A stretch of DNA of 64,000 bases from Actinomadura cremea (GTDB taxonomy: Bacteria; Actinomycetota; Actinomycetes; Streptosporangiales; Streptosporangiaceae), in NCBI RefSeq assembly GCF_014648495.1, contig NZ_BMRF01000002.1:496001-560000 (forward strand), given 5' to 3'. Below, in pieces: positions 24,491 through 33,742 of the stretch. The notes beneath the pieces are model-generated. The model was not told the origin of the DNA. It searched no databases and saw nothing but the letters and a program-made list of their open reading frames with translations. The position numbers and the translations under genes are program-made. The stretch's first letter is position 1. Every line of letters begins with the position of its first letter.

Positions 24491-25123
24491 ATGAATCTTT
24501 CCGGGATCCGCAAGGTGACGTCCGAAGCCGAGCTCCGCGAGATCGTGAACGAACCGGCCCAGACCATCTGGGACAAGGACATCGCCCGGATCGACGAGCA
24601 CGCGCGCACGATCATCGCCCACTCGCCCTTCGTGGCCCTGGCCACCTCGAACTCGGACGGAACCTGTGACGTCTCTCCCCGGGGAGACCCGCCCGGGTCG
24701 GTCCTGGTGCTGGACGACCACCACCTGGCCCTCGCCGACCGGCCCGGCAACCACCGGGTCGACAACTTCCGCAACGTTCTGCACAACCCGCACGTCGGGC
24801 TGCTGTTCATCATCCCGGGGATGAACGAGACGCTCCGGGTGAACGGTCGGGCCACGCTCGTGGCGGACGCGCCGTTCTTCGACGACATGGTGGTCCAGGG
24901 CAAGCGGCCGCGGTTGGCCCTTCTCATCGAGGTGCAGGAGCTGTACATGCACTGTGCCAAGGCGTTCCTGCGCTCCGCGCTGTGGGAGCCCGAGACCTGG
25001 CCGGACCGCCAGAGCCTCCCCACGCTCGGCCGGATCGTCAAGGACCAGATGGGAATCAAGGGAGTCCCCGCCAAGGTGATCGACGCCGGACTCGACCTGG
25101 ACGCCAAGAAGAACCGCTACTGA
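24491..25123 (+). CDS. PPOX-class (pyridoxamine phosphate oxidase-like) flavoprotein
   Basis: The 210-residue protein has the split-barrel FMN-binding fold. SPFVALATSNSDGTCDVSPRGDPPGSV is the typical FMN phosphate segment (about residues 46-72), followed by LADRPGNHRVDNFRNVLHNPHVGLLFIIPG. It resembles the MSMEG_1061-type family. The start overlaps a strong promoter with an iron box, so it should be induced at low iron. That suggests a role in haem or siderophore handling or in redox protection under iron limitation (inference). There is no Shine-Dalgarno. Confidence 0.82.
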   Translation: MNLSGIRKVTSEAELREIVNEPAQTIWDKDIARIDEHARTIIAHSPFVALATSNSDGTCDVSPRGDPPGSVLVLDDHHLALADRPGNHRVDNFRNVLHNPHVGLLFIIPGMNETLRVNGRATLVADAPFFDDMVVQGKRPRLALLIEVQELYMHCAKAFLRSALWEPETWPDRQSLPTLGRIVKDQMGIKGVPAKVIDAGLDLDAKKNRY

Positions 25124-25292
25124 AGCGTGCCGAGATGAACGGTCCGACGTACCCGTCCGTGGTCGGTGTACGCGTGCAACCGCGCCGCCTCCCGCCACCG
25201 GCCGCCCCCGATTGCGGCGGGCGGCGTCGAGCGGTGCCCTGCACCCCCCTCGACGCGGGACGGACGGGAGGCGCCCGGTGTCGCGGGCGTGG

Positions 25293-26196
25293 TCAGGGGC
25301 GCGCGAAGCGGCGGGCCAGGGTGTGGAACGCCTGCTTGGGCTCCCAGTGCCAGTCGCCGGGGTCCTGCGGCGATTCCCAGATGGGTTTGACCAGCGAACT
25401 CGAAGGTGCAGGTGCCGCACTCGGAGATCGCGACCGGCTTGCCGAAGCGCTGGTACTTCCGCAGTTCGCGGACGTATCCGGCGCGGTCGGGGTGGTACGA
25501 GTAGTAGTTGACGCTCACGATGTCGAACAGGTCCCAGTCCACGCCCTCGTCGGCCTCGTCGGACGCGGCCCCGTAGGTCAGCCGACCGTTGAAGACGGAC
25601 CGGCCGACGGCGGCGGCGCGCGCGGTGAAGGCGCGCCGGCGCCGCGCTGCCTTCCGCGGGTCGTAGTCGCCGTTCATGATGTTCTCGATGCGCTCCAGCG
25701 CGTTGTCGCCCGGCACGATCCCCGGCACGAAGAGGATGAACTCGCATCCCACGCTGAGGTGGACGCGGGCGCCCTGCCGCCGCATCCGCTCGGCCCGCCG
25801 TCCGGTCTCCGCCAGGTGGTCGAGGATCTCCCCGTGGGGACGGTCCGCGAGGCGGGGCTGGAGCCAGACGTGCAGCCCGCGCCCGGCGGCCTCCTCGGCG
25901 GTGGCCGCGAGCCGTTCGACGCCGTCGCCGAATACGACGACCGTGCTCGCGTGCAGGCCGTCGGCGATGGCCGCCATGTCCGCGCGCATCCGCGCCGCGT
26001 TCCACCCCGTCGCGGGCGTCTCCCCGCTCTCGACGGCGTAGCACACCCCGCGATGCCGGAGCCCGGGTCGTCCGCCGGACGCCGTCCTGCGGGCGTCGGC
26101 GAACGCGGTCCCCGCCCCTGCGGCCACCGCGGCGGCGCCGAGGGCGCCCGCGCCCGCGAGGAACCGCCTCCTGCCCGTGCCGTGCTCGTTGCTCAT
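25293..26196 (-). pseudogene. Tat-exported TIM-barrel-like protein with C-terminal frameshift
   Basis: The start is ATG 26196. The N-terminus has a twin-arginine signal (GRRRFLAGAGALGAAAVAAG), so the protein is exported folded. The body looks like a glycosidase-type barrel (GFN-free; WNAARMRADMAAIADGLHASTVVV, VHLSVGCEFILFVPG, VSVNYYSYHPDRAGYV, KPVAISECGTCTF). Near 25390-25400 the frame breaks. The frame opened at 26196 runs on to 25117 as low-complexity sequence, while another frame continues plausibly as KPIWESPQDPGDWHWEP and ends at 25293 (TGA). Either a true one-base indel or a sequence error is possible. The catalytic function is unknown. Confidence 0.6.
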
Positions 26197-26291
26197 GCAC
26201 CACAGCCTCCGCCGCGGCGACCGCGCGCATCGTCGGCCTTTGGTCGAGAGCCCGGAGACGGAGGTATGCGGCGCGGGCGCCTTTGGTGGGG

Positions 26292-27254
26292 CTAGACGTG
26301 GTGGCAGGCGATGTGGTGGCCGTCGGCGTGCTCGCGCAGTCCGGGTTCCTCGGTGGCGCAGCGGTCGGTGGCCAGGGGGCAGCGGGTGCGGAAGCGGCAG
26401 CCGCTCGGCGGGGCGAGCGGCGACGGGGGGTCGGTGTCGGCGGGGGCCTCGGTCGTGCCGGACGCCTCGGGGACGGAGGCGAGGAGGAGGCGCGTGTACG
26501 GGTGCAGGGCCGAGTCCGCGAGGGCCGCCGAGGGGACGACCTCGCACACCTTGCCGAGGTACATCACGAGAACGCGGTCGCTGATGTTCTTCACCACGGC
26601 CAGATCGTGCGCGATGAAGACCATGCTGAGCCCGCGTTCGGCCCGGGTGCGTTCGAGCAGGTTGAGGATCTGGGCCTGCACGGAGACGTCGAGGCTCGAG
26701 ACGGGTTCGTCGCAGATGAGGACGTTCGGGTTCGTCATGAGCGCGCGGGCGATGCAGACGCGCTGGCACTGGCCGCCCGACAGCTCGTGCGGCCGCCGGT
26801 CGCGGACGGTCGCGGGGTCGAGCCCGACCGCGCGCAGGATCTCGTCGACGCGCGCGGCGGACGGGCGCTCGCCGCGGATGGCCGGGCCCTCGGCGACGAG
26901 GTCGCGGACGCGGCGGCGCGGGTTCAGCGCGGCCACCGGGTTCTGCAGGATCATCTGCAGGCGTTCGCGCTGCTCGCGCAGCCGGGCGCGGGGCAGCCCG
27001 GTGAGTTCGGTGTCGCCGAGACGGACCGAACCGGACGTCGGCGGGGGCGCCTGCAGGACGGCGCGTCCGGCACTGGACTTGCCGCAGCCGGACTCGCCGA
27101 GGATGCCGAGGGTCTCGCCGTCGAGGAGGTCGAAGCTGACGCCGGAGACGGCGTGGACGGTGCCGCGGCCCGCCGGGAACTCGACGGTGAGGTCGCGGAC
27201 GGTGAGGACGGGGTCGGACGTCGGGCGCAGGTGCGCGGTGCCGGTTCCGGCCAT
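26292..27254 (-). CDS. Oligopeptide-type ABC importer ATPase (DppF/OppF-like)
   Basis: The 320-residue ATPase has Walker A GESGCGKSS, signature LSGGQCQR, Walker B VLICDEPVSSLD and the oligopeptide-family C-terminus with Cys residues (GCRFRTRCPLATDRC). It is the last gene of a five-gene importer operon read leftwards from 31805. Its start overlaps the stop of the other ATPase by one base. Proteins of this type bring in peptides, nickel or sugars; the genomic setting suggests a catabolic substrate instead. Confidence 0.88.
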   Translation of the reverse strand: MAGTGTAHLRPTSDPVLTVRDLTVEFPAGRGTVHAVSGVSFDLLDGETLGILGESGCGKSSAGRAVLQAPPPTSGSVRLGDTELTGLPRARLREQRERLQMILQNPVAALNPRRRVRDLVAEGPAIRGERPSAARVDEILRAVGLDPATVRDRRPHELSGGQCQRVCIARALMTNPNVLICDEPVSSLDVSVQAQILNLLERTRAERGLSMVFIAHDLAVVKNISDRVLVMYLGKVCEVVPSAALADSALHPYTRLLLASVPEASGTTEAPADTDPPSPLAPPSGCRFRTRCPLATDRCATEEPGLREHADGHHIACHHV

Positions 27255-28225
27255 CAGGCGCCTCCTCGGGGATGGTGGCAGGCGAACGCGCGGTCGCCCG
27301 CCGGGACGAGCGGCGGCGCGTCCGCGCGGCAGGTGCCGGACGCGTGCCGGCAGCGGGGCGCGAAGCGGCAGCCGGGCGGCGGGTCGGCCATGTTCGGCGG
27401 GGCGCCGTCGATCGTCCGCAGGGTGGTGTGGGGCGGGTCGTGCAGGTGGGGGATCGAGGCGAGGAGGGCCTCGGTGTACGGGTGCCGCGGGTCGTCGAAC
27501 AGGGTGCGGGCGGGGGCGAGTTCGGCGAGGCGGCCCGCGTACATGACGGCGACGCGGTCGGCGCGGCCCGCGACGACCGCGAGGTCGTGGCTGATCAGGA
27601 TGATCGCGGTGCCGAGTTCGGACTGGAGGCGGCCGAGGAGGTCGAGGATCTGCTTCTGCACGGTGACGTCGAGGGCGGTGGTGGGCTCGTCGGCGATGAG
27701 GAGGGCCGGGTCGCCGGTGAGGGCCATCGCGATGACGACGCGCTGCCGCATGCCGCCGGACAGTTCGTGCGGGTACTGGTCGAGGCGGCGGCGCGGTTCG
27801 GGGATGCCGACGAGGCGGAGCAGTTCCTCGGCGCGCGCGCGGGCGGCGGCGCGGGAGTGGCCGTGGCGGCGCAGGCTCTCGGTGAGGTGCCGTCCGATCC
27901 TCTTGACCGGGTTGAGAGCGGTGCCCGGGTCCTGGAACACCATGCCGACGCGGGCGCCCCACAGCCGGCGGCGGTCGGCGGGGGCGAGCGCGTGCACGTC
28001 GGCGCCGTCCAGCACGACCCGTCCGGACACGGTCATGCCGGGCCCGCTGGTGTAGAGGCCCATCACGGTGCGGCCGAGCACCGACTTGCCCGATCCGGAC
28101 TCCCCGACGACGCCGAACATCTCGCCCGCGCCGACGGTGAAGGAGACGCCGTCGACGGCCCTGAGCGGCCCGTGCGGGGTGGCGATCTCGGTGTGCAGGT
28201 CGTCGACCGTGAGGAGGGGGGTCAT
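27254..28225 (-). CDS. Oligopeptide-type ABC importer ATPase (DppD/OppD-like)
   Basis: The 323-residue ATPase has Walker A GESGSGKS, signature LSGGMRQR, Walker B LLIADEPTTALD and a Cys-containing C-terminal oligopeptide domain (GCRFAPRCRHASGTC). It pairs with the following ATPase to form the heterodimeric motor of the importer. The GGAGGGGGGTC before ATG 28225 on the minus strand is not a clean ribosome site, but spacing to the permease stop (8 bp) argues for coupled expression. Confidence 0.88.
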   Translation of the reverse strand: MTPLLTVDDLHTEIATPHGPLRAVDGVSFTVGAGEMFGVVGESGSGKSVLGRTVMGLYTSGPGMTVSGRVVLDGADVHALAPADRRRLWGARVGMVFQDPGTALNPVKRIGRHLTESLRRHGHSRAAARARAEELLRLVGIPEPRRRLDQYPHELSGGMRQRVVIAMALTGDPALLIADEPTTALDVTVQKQILDLLGRLQSELGTAIILISHDLAVVAGRADRVAVMYAGRLAELAPARTLFDDPRHPYTEALLASIPHLHDPPHTTLRTIDGAPPNMADPPPGCRFAPRCRHASGTCRADAPPLVPAGDRAFACHHPRGGA

Positions 28226-28233
28226 CGGGGCTC

Positions 28234-29238
28234 CTAGAGCTTCGCCTGCCGGGGGTCCCAGCGCTTGCGGGCCTTCTCCCCGACGAGGTTGAACGCGAAG
28301 ACGGTCAGGAAGAGGGTGACGCCGGGGACGAGCACGATGTGCGGGTGGTCGGTGAACGCGTTGTTCTGCTCCCCCTCGGCGATCATGTTGCCCCAGGACG
28401 GGGCGGGCGGCTGGACGCCGAGCCCGAGGAAGCTCAGCGACGCCTCCGCGACGATCAGCACCGACACCATGACCATGCCGTAGGACGCGAGGGGCGGCAC
28501 GACGTTCGGGAGCAGTTCGCGGGTCGCGATGCGCCACCGGGACGCGCCCTGCATCTCCGCCGCGAGGACGAACTCGCGCTGCGCGAACGCGAGGGTGTTC
28601 GCCCGCGCCATCCGGATCATGCCGGGGATCGCGAGCAGGGAGAGGGCGATCGCGATGTTGGTCAGCGTCGGCTCGAGCACGGTGCCGAGCGCGATCAGCA
28701 GGATCAGCGGCGGCACGGCCAGCAGGGAGTTGGTGAGGACGCCGACGGGCGGGTCGGCGCGCCGCAGGTAGCCGGCGGCGATCCCGACGGCCCCGCCGAC
28801 GACCATCCCGATGAGGACGGCGCCGAGCGACACCAAGAGCGACGACCGGGCCCCGTGGACGAGGCGGGAGAGCAGGTCGAGCCCGAAGTTGTTGGTGCCG
28901 AGCGGGTGCGCGGTGGACAGGTCGGGGACGGCCATGCCGGGGGTGTCGAGGGTCGCGACGATGTCCTGGTGCTCGCCGAGCGGCAGCAGCGGCGCGAGGA
29001 TCGCGGCGCCGACCAGGACGGTCAGCCAGGCGGCGCACAGCCAGAACAGCAGGTCGAAGCCGGGCCCGAAGAGGGCGCGGCCGGTGCGGTCGAGGCCGAG
29101 GCAGGTCGCGGCGAGGCCGAGCAGGACGGCGGCGAGCTGCGGCCATCCGGTGCCCGCCAGCACCGTCACCGACGCGCCGAGCACGGCGAGGCCGGGGACG
29201 GCGACGACCGGGCCGCTCCAGCGTGAGGGGTCAGACAT
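28234..29238 (-). CDS. ABC importer permease (DppC/OppC-like)
   Basis: The 334-residue permease has an N-terminal region with two or three hydrophobic spans, longer than usual, then the DppC-type core: DLSTAHPLGTNNFGLDLLSRL, followed by the EAA-loop segment REFVLAAEMQGASRWRIATRELLPN and SFLGLGVQPPAPSWGNMI. The gene overlaps the upstream permease by 8 bp. Confidence 0.88.
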   Translation of the reverse strand: MSDPSRWSGPVVAVPGLAVLGASVTVLAGTGWPQLAAVLLGLAATCLGLDRTGRALFGPGFDLLFWLCAAWLTVLVGAAILAPLLPLGEHQDIVATLDTPGMAVPDLSTAHPLGTNNFGLDLLSRLVHGARSSLLVSLGAVLIGMVVGGAVGIAAGYLRRADPPVGVLTNSLLAVPPLILLIALGTVLEPTLTNIAIALSLLAIPGMIRMARANTLAFAQREFVLAAEMQGASRWRIATRELLPNVVPPLASYGMVMVSVLIVAEASLSFLGLGVQPPAPSWGNMIAEGEQNNAFTDHPHIVLVPGVTLFLTVFAFNLVGEKARKRWDPRQAKL

Positions 29239-30181
29239 GGGCCCGCCTGATTCGTGGGTCGAGACGTCCGTAGGACACGTCGATCAGCGCGTTCACCAGC
29301 ACGTAGATGAGGGCGATGACCAGCACCGCGCCCTGCACCGTGGGGACGTCCCCCGCGTCGGCCGCGCCGATGATCAGCGTGCCCATCCCGGGCAGCGCGA
29401 ACAGGTGCTCGACGATCACGGTGCTGCCGACGAGCCGGCCGAGGCTGACCCCGAGCAGCGTGACGAGGGAGAACGAGGACGGGCGCAGCGCGTCGCGCAC
29501 CAGCACGTGGACGGGCGGCATGCCCTTGGCGCGGGACGCGAGGATGAAGTCCTCCCGCAGGGTGGTGACGAGGTCGCCGCGCAGGACGCGCGTGAACGTG
29601 GCGACCTCGACGAGCGCGATCGTCAGCGCGGGCAGGAACGCGTGGTGGAGGTTGTCGCCGATCCCGTCGGAGAGCCGCGCCCACTCGAGCCGGGGGAACC
29701 AGCCGAGCCGTTCGGCGAACAGCGCGATGAACAGCATCCCGGCGAGGAAGCTCGGCACCGACAGGATCGCGAACGTGCCCGCGCCGACGAGCCGGTCGAC
29801 GCGCCCGCCCGCGCGGTACGCCGACCACATGGCGAGGGGCACGGCGACGACCAGCGCGATGAGCAGGGCGAGGACGGCGAGTTCGACGCTGACCGGGAGG
29901 GCGGCGCCGACCCGTTCGCCGACGTCGTTGTAGGGCGGGACGAACGAGGTGCCGAGGTCGCCGGTGACGGCGTCCCCGACCCATCGCGCGTACCGGGCGG
30001 GCAGCGGGTCGGTCAGCCCCATCTCCTCCCGCTGCGCCTGGTACTCGGCGGGCGTGTGGCCCTCGCCGAGGACGGACACGGCGGGGTCGCCGGGCATCAG
30101 GTCGACGAGCGCGAAGGCGCCCATGCTGACGACGAGCAGGACGAGCACCAGCTCGACCAGTCGTCTCACCGCGTCGCGCAC
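29231..30181 (-). CDS. ABC importer permease (DppB/OppB-like)
   Basis: The 316-residue permease has the DppB pattern: an N-terminal membrane span (LVELVLVLLVVSMGAFALVDLMPGDPA), a loop, then spans with the EAA region EDFILASRAKGMPPVHVLVRDALRP. I chose GTG 30181, which has GGGAGG 6 bp upstream, over in-frame starts further out. It lies between the binding protein and the second permease. Confidence 0.87.
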   Translation of the reverse strand: MRDAVRRLVELVLVLLVVSMGAFALVDLMPGDPAVSVLGEGHTPAEYQAQREEMGLTDPLPARYARWVGDAVTGDLGTSFVPPYNDVGERVGAALPVSVELAVLALLIALVVAVPLAMWSAYRAGGRVDRLVGAGTFAILSVPSFLAGMLFIALFAERLGWFPRLEWARLSDGIGDNLHHAFLPALTIALVEVATFTRVLRGDLVTTLREDFILASRAKGMPPVHVLVRDALRPSSFSLVTLLGVSLGRLVGSTVIVEHLFALPGMGTLIIGAADAGDVPTVQGAVLVIALIYVLVNALIDVSYGRLDPRIRRAHV

Positions 30182-30194
30182 GTTCACCTCCCGC

Positions 30195-31805
30195 TCATTT
30201 CCGCGTGAGCCACGCATCGTCCAGCAGGACCATGCTGTTGACGGTTCCGGTGACGCCCCGGACGCGCTCGGGCCAGGCGATCAGCTCCGGCTGCGGCCCG
30301 AACGAGATCGCGGGGACGTCCTCGTTCCACTGCTCCTGGACGCGGCCCATCACGGCGCGCTGCTCCTCCTCGCCGGCGGCGCCGCGCAGCTCCTCGATGA
30401 GCGCGGACATCTCCGGGGTGGTGGCCATGCCGACCGTGAGGTTCCCCTTGGCGTGCAACGTCGCGTACATCCGGCCGAACGGCCCGGCCTCGCGCCAGCT
30501 GATGCCCCAGCCGGAGACGTCGTAGGTCTTCTTGACCGACACCTTGGTGATCTGGTCGGCGATGGACCGGACGAGGTCGAGTTCGACGTCGAAGCCGACG
30601 TTCTCCAGCATCGCCTTCGCGGCGAGCGCGGTGGTGCGGGACGCGGGGTCCTGCGCGTCCAGCCAGGTGACCTTGCCGTCGTAGCCGTCGGCCTTCGCCG
30701 CGGCGAGCAGCTCGCGCGCGCGGGCCGGGTCGTAGGGGAGCGGCTCGGCGCCCGTGTGCCAGCGGGAGAACTCGGGGAACAGCGCGTTGCTCGCGAGGCC
30801 AGTCCCCGGGTAGGCGCGCCGGTAGATCACCTCGGGCTGCACGGCGAGGTGCATGGCCTTGCGGACGCGCGGGTCGGCGCCGGGGTGCCCGGGGGTGGCG
30901 TTGATGACGGCGGAGTTGCCGAGCGCGACCATGTTGAGGTACCCGGCGTAGCCGGCCTTCAGCGCGTCCCGGACGACGACGGGGTCGCGCAGGACCGCGG
31001 CCTGGATCCGCCCGCTGTCGAGGGTGGCGAGGGCCGCGTCGGGGTCGTCGACGTAGACGAGCCGGACGCGGTCGAGGTGGGGGCGGCCGTCCCAGTAGCC
31101 GTCGTTGGCCTTGAGGACCATCTCCTCGTCCGGCGCGTACCGCTCGAACGTGAACGGGCCGGCGCCCACCGGCGCGAACGTCCCGCCCTCGTCGGACGAC
31201 CTCGCGACGATCATCCCGGGCCCGCTCGTCAGCATGAACGGGAAGGACGGCCAGGGGTGCGCGAGCTCGAACACCACGGTGCGGTCGTCGGGCGTCCTGA
31301 CGGCCCGGACGTTCTCCTTCCACAGGGCGGCCTCGTCGGCGCCCTTGCGCACGTACCGCTCCAGGCTCCGTTTCACGGCGGCGGCGTCCAGCTCCGTGCC
31401 GTCGCTGAACTTCACGCCGTCGCGGAGTTCGAGGGTCCAGGTCGTTTCGTCGTCGGCCGATTCGAGGCCCGCCGCGAGGTGCGGGACGACCTCGCCGTTC
31501 TCGGGGTCCCAGCGCATGAGGACGTCGTAGATCGCGGCCATCTCGATGCCGCCGGTGGTGCCCGCGACGATCGTCTCGGCGGGGTCGAGGAGCCCGGCCT
31601 CGGCGTAGGCGGCGACGGTGAGCGTGCCGCCGTCCGCGGGCGTCCCGCCCCGGTCCGTTCCGATCATCCCGACCCGGTACTCGGCCGGCCGGGCGTCCTG
31701 CTGGATCGTTCCACCATCGGACTGCCAGGCGCACGCGGTCGCCGCCGTCGCGACGGCGAGGATTCCGGCGACACGCCGGAACCGTCTGCTCGCCAAGGTC
31801 TGCAC
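30195..31805 (-). CDS. Solute-binding lipoprotein, family 5 (oligopeptide type)
   Basis: The 536-residue protein starts at GTG 31805 (GGGAGG just upstream). Its signal peptide (RFRRVAGILAVATAATAC) ends in a lipobox Cys, so it is anchored outside the membrane. The family 5 binding-protein core follows, with LTVAAYAEAGLLDPAETI, WTLELRDGVKFSDGTELDAAAVKRS and a long C-terminal lobe. It is first in the importer operon and has a perfect 15-bp palindrome at 31906-31920 upstream, shared with the divergent acyl-CoA synthetase. That makes a steroid-like or conjugated substrate plausible (inference). Confidence 0.87.
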   Translation of the reverse strand: MQTLASRRFRRVAGILAVATAATACAWQSDGGTIQQDARPAEYRVGMIGTDRGGTPADGGTLTVAAYAEAGLLDPAETIVAGTTGGIEMAAIYDVLMRWDPENGEVVPHLAAGLESADDETTWTLELRDGVKFSDGTELDAAAVKRSLERYVRKGADEAALWKENVRAVRTPDDRTVVFELAHPWPSFPFMLTSGPGMIVARSSDEGGTFAPVGAGPFTFERYAPDEEMVLKANDGYWDGRPHLDRVRLVYVDDPDAALATLDSGRIQAAVLRDPVVVRDALKAGYAGYLNMVALGNSAVINATPGHPGADPRVRKAMHLAVQPEVIYRRAYPGTGLASNALFPEFSRWHTGAEPLPYDPARARELLAAAKADGYDGKVTWLDAQDPASRTTALAAKAMLENVGFDVELDLVRSIADQITKVSVKKTYDVSGWGISWREAGPFGRMYATLHAKGNLTVGMATTPEMSALIEELRGAAGEEEQRAVMGRVQEQWNEDVPAISFGPQPELIAWPERVRGVTGTVNSMVLLDDAWLTRK

Positions 31806-31905
31806 ATCCCTCCCGGTGGCCGCCGTCCGCCGCGTTCCCGCGGCCCGGACGCCCTGCACAGGTCCGGTCGAGGTAAACAGCGGACACGCCCGGTCGCCGG
31901 ACCGG

Positions 31906-31920
31906 TCCCGCTCAGCGGGA
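31906..31920. promoter_or_regulatory. 15-bp palindrome, site 4 (perfect; divergent importer and acyl-CoA synthetase promoters)
   Basis: TCCCGCTCAGCGGGA is a perfect palindrome around a central base. On the minus strand TACCTC (31875-31870) follows after 30 bp. On the plus strand GACGCT (31952-31957) follows after 31 bp. One site therefore appears to serve both the ABC importer and the FadD-like gene. Confidence 0.82.
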
Positions 31921-31984
31921 CGGGCCGCCCCCGGGCACGGCCGTCCTGCCGGACGCTGCGTGGACGCGTCGGCGAAGGAGGAGC

Positions 31985-33691
31985 ATGGCCGAGGACAGGG
32001 TGCTGGGCGACGACCGCCCGGCGGACGACCCGACGTTCGCCGGGCTGGTCGCGGCGCGCGGCGGCGACGACCGGCCGGGGCTGTCGTTCGAGGACCGGTC
32101 GTGGACGTGGCGCGAGGTCGTCGCGGAGGCGCGGCTGCGGGCGGGGATCGTCCGGGACCTGCTCGGCGCGAACCGGGACCCGCTCGGCGCGAACCCGGCG
32201 GGGACGGACCCGGCGGGGACGGACCCGGCGGGGACGGACGCGGGGACGGACGGGGCGCCGGAGCCGCGGCATGCCGGGCTGTTCCTGGAGAACGGGCCCG
32301 AGCACCTGTTCTGGCTGCTGGGCGCGGCGCTCGCCGGGGTCCCGGTGGTAGAGCTGAACCCGACCCGGCGCGGTGCCGAACTGGCGCGCGACATGTCCCA
32401 CACCGACTGCGGCGTGGTCGTCACCGAGACGGCGCGGGCGTCGCGGCTCGACGGGCTGACCGGCGTGCCCGTCCTGGTCGTCGACACCGGTGAGCACGCC
32501 GAACGGCTGGCGCGCACGGCGCCGCTCGACGGCGTCCCCGGCGACGAACCGGCGGCCGTGTTCTGCCTGATCTTCACGTCCGGGACGACGTCCGCGCCGA
32601 AGGCCGTGCTGTGCAGCCAGGGACGGCTCGGGCGCATCGCCCTCCAGCAGGCCGCGCGGCGGAACCTCGGCCGCGACGACGCCTTCTACGTGGCGATGCC
32701 GATGTTCCACTCGAACGCGCTGATGGCGGGCATCGCCCCGGCGGTCGCGACCGGCGGGCGGCTGGTGCTGCGGCGCCGGTTCTCCGCGTCGGGGTTCCTC
32801 CCGGACGTCCGGCGGTACGGCGTCACGTTCTTCAACTACGTCGGCAAGCCGCTCAGCTACATCCTCGCGACCCCGGAGAAGCCGGACGACGCGGACAATC
32901 CCCTGCGCATCGCGTTCGGCAACGAGGCGGCGCAGGGCGACATCGACGCGTTCGCCGAGCGGTTCGGGTGCACGGTCATCGACTCCTACGGGTCGAGCGA
33001 GGGCGAGATCCGCATCGGCCGCGTCCCCGGGACGCCGCCGGGCTCGCTGGGCGTCGCCGAGGAGGGCGTGATCGTCGCCGACCCGGAGACCCTGCGCGAG
33101 TGCCCGCCCGCCGAGTTCGACGAGCACGGCCGGCTCGTGAACGCCGAGGCCGCCGTCGGCGAGATCGTCGACACGCGGGGCGCCGCGAAGTTCGAGGGGT
33201 ACTACCGCAACCCGGAGGCCACGGCGAAGCGCGTCCGGAACGGCTGGGTGTGGTCGGGCGACCTGGCCTACCGCGACGCCGGCGGGTACTGGTACTTCGC
33301 CGGGCGCGGCGACGACTGGCTGCGGGTGGACGGCGAGAACTTCGCCGCCGCGCCGCTGGAGCGGCTGCTCGCGCGCTACGACGGGTTCACCGACGTCGCC
33401 GTGTACGCCGTCCCGGACGAGCGGGTCGGCGACCAGGTGATGGCGGCGGTGACGCTCGCGCCCGGCCGCCGCTTCGACCCGGGCGGGTTCGCCGCGTTCC
33501 TCGCGGGGCAGCCCGACCTCGGCACCAAGCAGGCGCCCCGGTACGTGCGCGTGCTGGCGGAACTGCCCCGCACCCCGACGAACAAGGTCCTCAAGCGGTC
33601 GCTGCGGGACGCGGCCTGGAACACCGGAGACCCGGTCTACGTGCGCCGGTCGGGCGGGTTCGTCCGGCTGGAGGCGTCCCCGACCGGGTAG
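31985..33691 (+). CDS. Acyl-CoA synthetase, FadD17-like
   Basis: The 568-residue AMP-forming ligase has the P-loop IFTSGTTSAPKAV (about residues 196-208), YGSSEGEIRIG as the adenine-binding motif (A5-like), WVWSGDLAYRDAGGYWYFAGR and a C-terminal catalytic Lys in PTNKVLKRSL. It resembles the FadD17/FadD19 branch that activates steroid side chains. The N-terminal part carries a Pro-Ala-Gly-Thr-Asp repeat from a 15-bp DNA repeat. It is divergent from the ABC importer and shares its palindromic site. Confidence 0.8.
   Translation: MAEDRVLGDDRPADDPTFAGLVAARGGDDRPGLSFEDRSWTWREVVAEARLRAGIVRDLLGANRDPLGANPAGTDPAGTDPAGTDAGTDGAPEPRHAGLFLENGPEHLFWLLGAALAGVPVVELNPTRRGAELARDMSHTDCGVVVTETARASRLDGLTGVPVLVVDTGEHAERLARTAPLDGVPGDEPAAVFCLIFTSGTTSAPKAVLCSQGRLGRIALQQAARRNLGRDDAFYVAMPMFHSNALMAGIAPAVATGGRLVLRRRFSASGFLPDVRRYGVTFFNYVGKPLSYILATPEKPDDADNPLRIAFGNEAAQGDIDAFAERFGCTVIDSYGSSEGEIRIGRVPGTPPGSLGVAEEGVIVADPETLRECPPAEFDEHGRLVNAEAAVGEIVDTRGAAKFEGYYRNPEATAKRVRNGWVWSGDLAYRDAGGYWYFAGRGDDWLRVDGENFAAAPLERLLARYDGFTDVAVYAVPDERVGDQVMAAVTLAPGRRFDPGGFAAFLAGQPDLGTKQAPRYVRVLAELPRTPTNKVLKRSLRDAAWNTGDPVYVRRSGGFVRLEASPTG
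32158..32250. repeat. In-frame minisatellite in the FadD17-like gene
   Basis: Two copies of GCTCGGCGCGAACC (32161 and 32182) are followed by three copies of a 15-bp unit like CCCGGCGGGGACGGA, encoding repeats of Pro-Ala-Gly-Thr-Asp. The frame is kept, so the length can vary without inactivating the enzyme. Confidence 0.7.
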
Positions 33692-33742
33692 CGGGCGCGC
33701 CGGTCGGGGGACGGACGGCGGTGAGCCGGGTCCGGGCGGCCG

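Noticed and set aside
25117-25292. Extension of the Tat-exported protein by about 59 codons to 25117.
   Set aside because: The extension is low-complexity and overlaps the end of the PPOX gene on the other strand; the alternative frame ending at 25293 looks more like real protein.
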